A model generated the notes under the pieces. It ran no database searches and was not told where the DNA came from. It worked only from the letters and a program-made list of their open reading frames with translations. Positions 57,401 to 64,000 of a stretch of 64,000 nucleotides of DNA are shown one piece after another. Each line of letters opens with the position of its first letter. The stretch's first letter is position 1. Source of the DNA: Kappaphycus alvarezii (lineage: Eukaryota; Rhodophyta; Florideophyceae; Gigartinales; Solieriaceae); assembly GCA_002205965.3 (NCBI GenBank), contig NADL03000771.1, forward strand, positions 930,001 to 994,000. The letters are read 5' to 3'. The translations under genes and the position numbers were made by a program.

Positions 57401-60400
57401 ATCGATTGTAAAGCTATTAAGTGCAACTAGATCCAAATCAATCGTTCTAGGAGAGGTGTTAAAGCTCCTAAAAATGTTTAGTAAGTCTCAATTTTTCATA
57501 AATGAACCCGTTAGTGTGGAAGTAGAAGAGATCTCCCAGGTACTCATATATTTCGTCCTTTGGGAGAGGTGCCTCAAGTGGCTCAACCATTATCTTTCAG
57601 GAGAATGGCGCTGTTCATGCACTTCATGAACAAGGTGGTAGCTGAGTTAGTGAGGAGGACTGACAAACCTTCTAGAGTGAAAAAAATTCCCTACCGTCAC
57701 TAAAAACTTCAAGTTCCCGCAAACCAAAGAGATAGAACTTTCTAGCCCTTTCTGTAATCATAGAGTCCATTAAACCTTTCTCCTATATTATCTTAATATA
57801 AAATTCTGGATAAGTAAGTCTTTTTCATATTTACTCCCCGTTTTCATTGAAATCATTCCACTTTGGCTTTCATTTGTGACCCTTACCCGTCCTCTTGATC
57901 AACCTTGAAAACGACGAGTGGTACATCCCCTGTTTTGCAGGTACCAATACGTCCACGCTCTCCGTTCTTTCTGGTGTGTAGCGGGGCTGTGCAAGTGTTT
58001 CATGCTGTACCCGTGATGGTTGAAAGCCAGTATTCAGTTGCCTACGAAGCGTTCAGGCCGAAACTTTTTTGGTAGCCTGTTTTCGATTGAAGGAAGCGAC
58101 TACTTGATACATTTTGGTATATTTTGGCAGGTGTGTGGTTAGGAATCTGTTCTGGAGGATTTTTGTTCTTTACGTGTTGGAGGTTAGTTAGCTGCAGCGT
58201 TAGCAGACTGCTGGGCGACTAATATGATGATTCAGTGCATCTTCCAAGTAAGTACCACTTTCAACCATAAAAGAAGGTGTTACCATGATAAAAAATGATT
58301 CTGAGCAGCTAAGGTACGTACCTGGGAGTCTCGAGACTGATTTTAGGCTGCATTGAAGTCAAAGTACCCGATTGAAAAGGCTCACTCCCCACTAGAAAAG
58401 TTCTAGCACGGCTAAACCATTAAAATTTTGGCTTATGCCTTACAATTCACCCAGGGGCTGACTCAAATTACAGTTCAGCTATCCAGGCTTTGAGCAAAGT
58501 AGTTTGGCCACACATATAGCCTCACACGGCTATATATCGACCCATATATGTATCTATATATGGATCAATTGGTCTTAAATGGAGATGAGCTTAAAACTGA
58601 CTTGATCCATGTATGGATCATGTGGAGTACTAGAGATTTACCATATTAAATGAATGTAATTTCGGTCTCCATTCGCAGTTTTCTTACCTAATAGATCTCG
58701 GGTAAATACTGTGTGATTATAGAAAGATTCAGTTTTTCCAGACGATTATTAATTTAGACATTTTCAAGGTCATGTATTTTGGTTAATAATAATACTAAAA
58801 ATCCAATAGTTTTATTGGTAATGAAACGGGTTAGTTTTTACAATTACTTATTATTTCTAGAGAAAATATTATTGGCCTTTTGTGCTATCATTAAGAATAA
58901 AATGCCCCACTAGTCCACTGCTGGCACGTCCTTTCCTCTGTACTGGTACCTGTTGTGCTGACACCACTGTCCGTTTGTCCTTTTTGGGTTGTTAAGAACT
59001 GGTTTGAGATCATACAGAGTATCTAATCTAATCTAAACAACATCCTCGTTAGAGCACCGCCGGTAGAGAAGATTATCGCATTTATTTATCCAGGGGGCCA
59101 TTTCGTGGCTGTCTAGCTCGAGGTCGAAGCGGCACGCTTATCTCTCGAGTCAGATAGCGGATCAATTTTGCATAATAGGATGCCGACAGTGAGCTCATCA
59201 CCAGAGAGATTTATTTTGGAGAGAGGATAGAGAAATTTCGTAAACTAATAGCGGAAGAAGAACAGACGAGGACTTCATCGACGGGTCTGCTAAATAACAA
59301 CCCAAAGCAACCGCATTCTAGAAGTAGAATCAAATCGAGCAGCCTTCTGTGTCACAAACCATCCTACCTACCATATAATGCCAGAGTTAAGATTTAAAGA
59401 GATCCTGAGAGACTTGGAAATCGGAGCCTGGTTCTTATGTCCTCCATTCAGCAGAAGTCCCAGTAAGTCAGGAATTTGAGCTAATTCAGGGCAAAAACTC
59501 TCCACTAAAGTACGCGAATGACGTGAAAAACCCATCATGAATTGGTGCTTAAGGAGCTGGGTGAAAAGAAATAGTGGTTCAGGACCTAGATGAGATGAAT
59601 AGACTTGTATTAATCAAACTAGAATCGTCTACTAGGCCTTTCCAGTTGTGATAGCTTCAAAGAAAGTCTGGTAACTGACTGCCTACGTCGAGTACTGTCT
59701 CCAAAAAACAGTATCAAAACGATCCACTGATCTCTACAGCATACAGAGAAGATCTTAAACACTACAAGGTCTCTGGAAGCGTGTTATACTTTTTCATCTT
59801 TGACCTCTTCCAGGAATATTAGCAAATAATGGCCCTTCTATCGTGCCGAGAGCATTGGTGTCAAATTTTCATGCTTTTTAAATGGCTTGAAATCAAACTT
59901 AAAATTCTTCTAGAGTGTTTAGGAGAAACCAGAATTTTCTGAAGCAATTACAGTCTTATTAACTATTTTAAGGTAGAAAAATATTCGAGATATTAATGAA
60001 GAACCGATCCAAGTTTTTGTTGTTCATTTCTTCATGGTTTGATGTTTAAAGTGGATCCACTTCAGTACAGTATCAAAAGCCTCCACTTACTTCATTTTTG
60101 ACTTAGTCGCGAAATATTTTTACCGCCTTCGTATTTAATTTTGTAATATTTAATACTAAAATATGTGATTGTGCAGCTGAAAACTCTCTCTCTTAACTAC
60201 TAAAATAATCCGAAAATTATTGTAAAAATAAGAATCACTAAATGATTACTAGTGAAGTAAATACTGTGGCGGTCAACTCATTTCCTCTGTAAACGAGTAC
60301 CGGGGATTATATTGCCAAATTTACAAGAAGATAGAATCGAATCCTTAAATACGCCTCTCTTAATTAATTCTTCTTATTCTTTAATTCTGTTGCTACTAAT

Positions 60401-63400
60401 GCCCAAATGGGTCACTTTGAACCGTATTCTTGAGCACAATATACTGAAATACGTTTTTGATCAACATAGGAGACAAAACGTTTGAAAAGTCACAAAACGA
60501 TGTTAATTGGATCGAATCTTAAAATATTTTTTAGTGAAAATATAGTTATATACTTTGTTGAAAAGCTCAAAAAATTTCTGCATATGCTTGTGGAACAAAA
60601 TTTGAATCCACAATGGATACACAGAAAAACATTTTGCTCTTCCGAGTACATGAATTGATTACGAAACTACTAGAATTCTCAACAATGATGAATATTCCGC
60701 AAAAAATCTTTTTCATATGCTTTTCAATACAGAAGAAACAGATGATGAAAAAAATTACCAATCATGAAAATTAATGAATAGTCCCTAGGTCCAGGAAACG
60801 GAAATTTTAAAGCTGATCTAACGAGTTCAAAAATATATAAGGTGAGCTCACTATGTATTTTGTTAAATTACTGGGTAGTGATCCGGAAATCAAGCTACTT
60901 CGAATTTAAACGCATTTTCTCCCTCTTCTAGTGTACTTCAAAAAGTTTGACATAACTTCATCTAATTTATCCAGGACGTGTATACTAATACATCAAGATA
61001 GAAGAACAAGCACCCCAGACGTGGCCAAGTGAGTTCATACTTTAAGTATTCTGCGAAACCTTCACTATAATTAGACAACAAGCATAAAAAAAGGACCATA
61101 CGACAGAGGCACTAAAAGTGAACTGAACTTCATGATATCTTTGTTATGTTTGTTAAAAGAGGAACCAAGAAGCAAGGCCGGAGTGAACTTGGGAAAATTC
61201 AAGAGAATAAAATGACACAAAAGATAAAGATATTGAATTAATGTACTTCGCATTTACCGAAATGGATTAAATCAGGGACTACGAAACTGATTCCAACCGC
61301 AAATCCGGATTATTGGAATTAAAAATGCTTTAGTCACCCGGAAAAAAATTCTCCACGACCGTATCACAACAAATGAAGCAATACTGGATGTACTACGAAA
61401 ATTAGAATCTGTGTTGATACGAAAACAAGTCTGCTAAACGTCAATACATATGATAATGGAGGTAAACGTAAGTGAAGATAAAACTAATGTGTTGCCGAGA
61501 TCAGTCAAAATTAAAAATGGAAACTATGTTTCGTGAGAAATGATCAAAAGAACTACTTAGTAGGGCAACACCTCGAAACAATTTATTTAAACGTAAATTT
61601 CTTCTACCATCAAAGCATTGGGAAACAATAATAAAATCAGTATTGTTTATACTTGACGTCCTTTAAGTAATAATTTTTGGACTAAAAATCAACGAAAACA
61701 TTTTCGAGGAAAATGATTGAGAAGCTAAGCTCATAGCATCATGACACAAGGAAATATATATACCACATTGTAAAATTTTCATTTTTCCCAAAATTGGGAG
61801 CGCAACAGCTACAGATGGATTTATTTACGATAATGAACGTAAAATTTCAATCATTGAGCAAACTTCAACAATTTGTAACATCCTTTTTATAAAAATAACT
61901 GAGTCTCAATATCCTCCTCAATAATCAACTAATTTTAATTTCTCTGCTTTCAAGAATGTTACCTCCACAAACGAAAGATAAACATTTCAACTCTTGTTCA
62001 TTGTATGTATACACCCTACAATGGAGTTCAATCAGCACTAGGGGAAAAATACTCTTAAGTACCCTATGATTTTTTGTGTGAATAGAATTTTGTCGGTCTA
62101 ATGAAATCAATCAATTTAAATCCTGTAGGAGTATTTTGGATCTCTAAAGCCCGAATAAAACTCCAGGAAACGAAAACATTTGTCTTTGTGAATTTTTTAT
62201 ATTTTCAAACAGCCATCGATACCGTAAGTTTCGATTAGAACAATAACGAGATTTTACTACAAACTTGATGATATTAATGAAGATAATTGGGTGTTTTACA
62301 GCTTTGGAGTTTTATTTGGTCCGTTCAATCCCTCCCTTGACCGCATAGCTTCCTCAATAGAGCATATACCGAGACCAGCAGGTTTAGAAACGAAAAAATA
62401 TTCGCTGATTTTACCACAATAGAACCTCGACAGACGAAAATTTCACGCACTGTATTATCGCACTTTTATTGCCAAAGAGGCCCATATTGGAGTAACATTG
62501 GAATCATTAAGAGTATATTACATTAACATACCCTTTTTCGAATAATTCTTCCAATAAATGCGCCTCCTAACGTGTAGTGGTGTTGGTCTGGTCAACTTTT
62601 CGTACATACAAGGGGTATTTAAATCGTGCTCAAACCCTAAAAAGAGGTATATCGGTAGGCCGGAAAGCTTATAATCAGACAAGAGCATTCAGTACTGCCG
62701 AGGGAGGCAAGAAAGAGGAGGAATAAAGAACAAAGGGTTAGAATGTAAGGCGGTGAGTGTAGAAAATAGTTCTGACGATGGCGGAAGTCGAATACCAAAA
62801 CGGGCTAAGTCGGGGGATAACAAGCCTCCCTGAGGCGTTTACTATGGGTTAAAACCAAAATCAAAAATGAAAGGCTGAAGGTGAACAGATTTTTTTTGTC
62901 CCAAGTAACGGAAAAGGGGTCAAAAATAGACCTATCCGCAGAAGATTGGTCTTGTATAGACTAAATTAGTGGTTCGATATTCAGCGATTGCTTTGAGAAT
63001 GGCAAAAAAAAGTCAGTTTAGAGTAGCGGCGGTTACTCTCAGTCACTTGGATACTGTCAAATAGTGTTATTGTTAGTTATTCAGCTTTTTAGCTGACATT
63101 ATCTGTGAATAAAGACATGGTGTAACTTAATAGCTGTGTGAACAGTATTGATCATTCCATAAATACACGTGTTTTTGCTTCCCTGGTTATATTTCAGGTC
63201 AAACGGGATCGATGGGACATTCTATAGTTGCAAGGATGTCTCAGCTAAAGCAGGAAAAGACAAAGTCGTCGGAAAATCGAAATGGTAGCGCTAGTATATT
63301 CCTTGACAATTATGACGAAAAATGATGTTCTAGCATGACATAATACGAAAGAATGAATGTTCCTTTTGCATTCTTCTCGATGATGAAAATGAGTCGGTTT

Positions 63401-64000
63401 TGTATAAGCTTCGCACTTTTCGGCAGTTTCTCACTCTTCCATATATCATGGTTAATGAGCGACTCACTGCGGACAGAAATTTGTAATGTCAAGCGCCCGG
63501 TAAGGAAGAAGCCTCATTTGTTGCAGGAATTCTCTTTGAAGTTGATAACTCGATATAAATGAAAATTTTGCTAGGAATGAATCAGTCAACACTATTTATT
63601 GTCCTTTTTTGATGAACACTGGCTTACCATTTTCCTTAATTCGTATCAGAAATCTTGCTTATATTATCCAAAGTATTGACCTAGATTGGCCTCTCTCCTT
63701 CCCTTCCAGTTTGAAAATGCTGAATTTTGGATTGATATGCCTTTATTCCTATCGAAAGAAATAAAGAACAGGTTGACATAGTGACGAGAGTTTCGATTAC
63801 AGGTCTCTCACACGGTTGTAAAAGTATCAACTCTTCCTTCTAATTGGTAAATAGTTTGAAAGGTAAATAAGTGCCGGTAACAAACCAAAGTGATTACTAT
63901 TTTTGCGATCCAGCGGAGGACCATCTTTGCAATCTTGTTAACTGGCACCACGATATTCAAAAGTTTCTATAAGAGTTTTGAAGCAGGAGAAACTAAAATA
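54434..64000. other. 9.6 kb AT-rich region without a supported gene
   Basis: Stops are dense in all frames. The only longer open stretches (55474-55797, 56451-56720 and the minus strand at 56400-57010) show no convincing family motif. A weak retroelement-like pattern (PLRAYNEDFCDWNEDYKTAF) is noted at about 56890. ATATATGGATC-type repeats lie at 58530-58615. No tRNA, rRNA or satellite array was seen. Confidence 0.5.

Noticed and set aside
1-64000. CRISPR array, rRNA operon or bacterial-type operon
   Set aside because: No regularly spaced repeats, no rRNA-like sequence, and the gene content and intron are eukaryotic.

Overview
This is a eukaryotic nuclear window. The diagnostic genes are PRPF6, cytosolic-type asparaginyl-tRNA synthetase, an mRNA guanylyltransferase, the GID/CTLH subunit MAEA and CAND1. 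One short GT-AG intron is visible (154 bases, in CAND1) and one acetate-transporter gene has a clear TATA box. Compact, intron-poor genes packed between decayed transposons would fit a red alga of the Chondrus type. No marker fixes the lineage, so that is inference.

Layout. 1-6415: a decayed Ty3/gypsy element on the minus strand, enclosed by long terminal inverted repeats. Its 5' end carries two LTR copies separated by 53 bases that read as the 3' two-thirds of a tRNA ending in CCA. 7633-11533 (minus): a broken PIF1-type helicase preceded by unrecognised coding sequence. 11919-13867 (plus): a broken superfamily-1 helicase of the UPF1/MOV10/ZNFX1 type. 15585-23224: a transposon graveyard with a pogo-like transposase, a 2.3-kb Tigger-like element with TIRs, and a non-LTR retrotransposon whose RT and C-terminal endonuclease-type domain lie head to head. 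23225-28150: no gene, one GTACA satellite. 28255-29067: an intact GPR1/FUN34/SatP acetate transporter. 29068-33480: no convincing gene.

33484-46762: five housekeeping genes with strictly alternating strands: PRPF6 (-), AsnRS (+), capping guanylyltransferase (-), MAEA (+), CAND1 (-). They serve splicing, translation, mRNA capping, GID ubiquitin ligase and cullin-RING ligase control. CAND1 is fully open. The four others carry many single-base frameshifts, yet their protein similarity resumes at once in another frame. Missing bases in a draft assembly explain this better than pseudogenes do.

48086-54433: a Tc1/mariner relic (minus) split by a complete 2503-bp pogo-like element with TIRs and TA target duplications, which holds a tRNA-like segment; then a second Tc1/mariner relic (plus). 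54434-64000: AT-rich, with no gene I can support.

The most unusual structure is the LTR-tRNA-LTR junction at 5725-6235. It has the layout expected of a two-LTR circle junction in which the tRNA primer was retained and copied.
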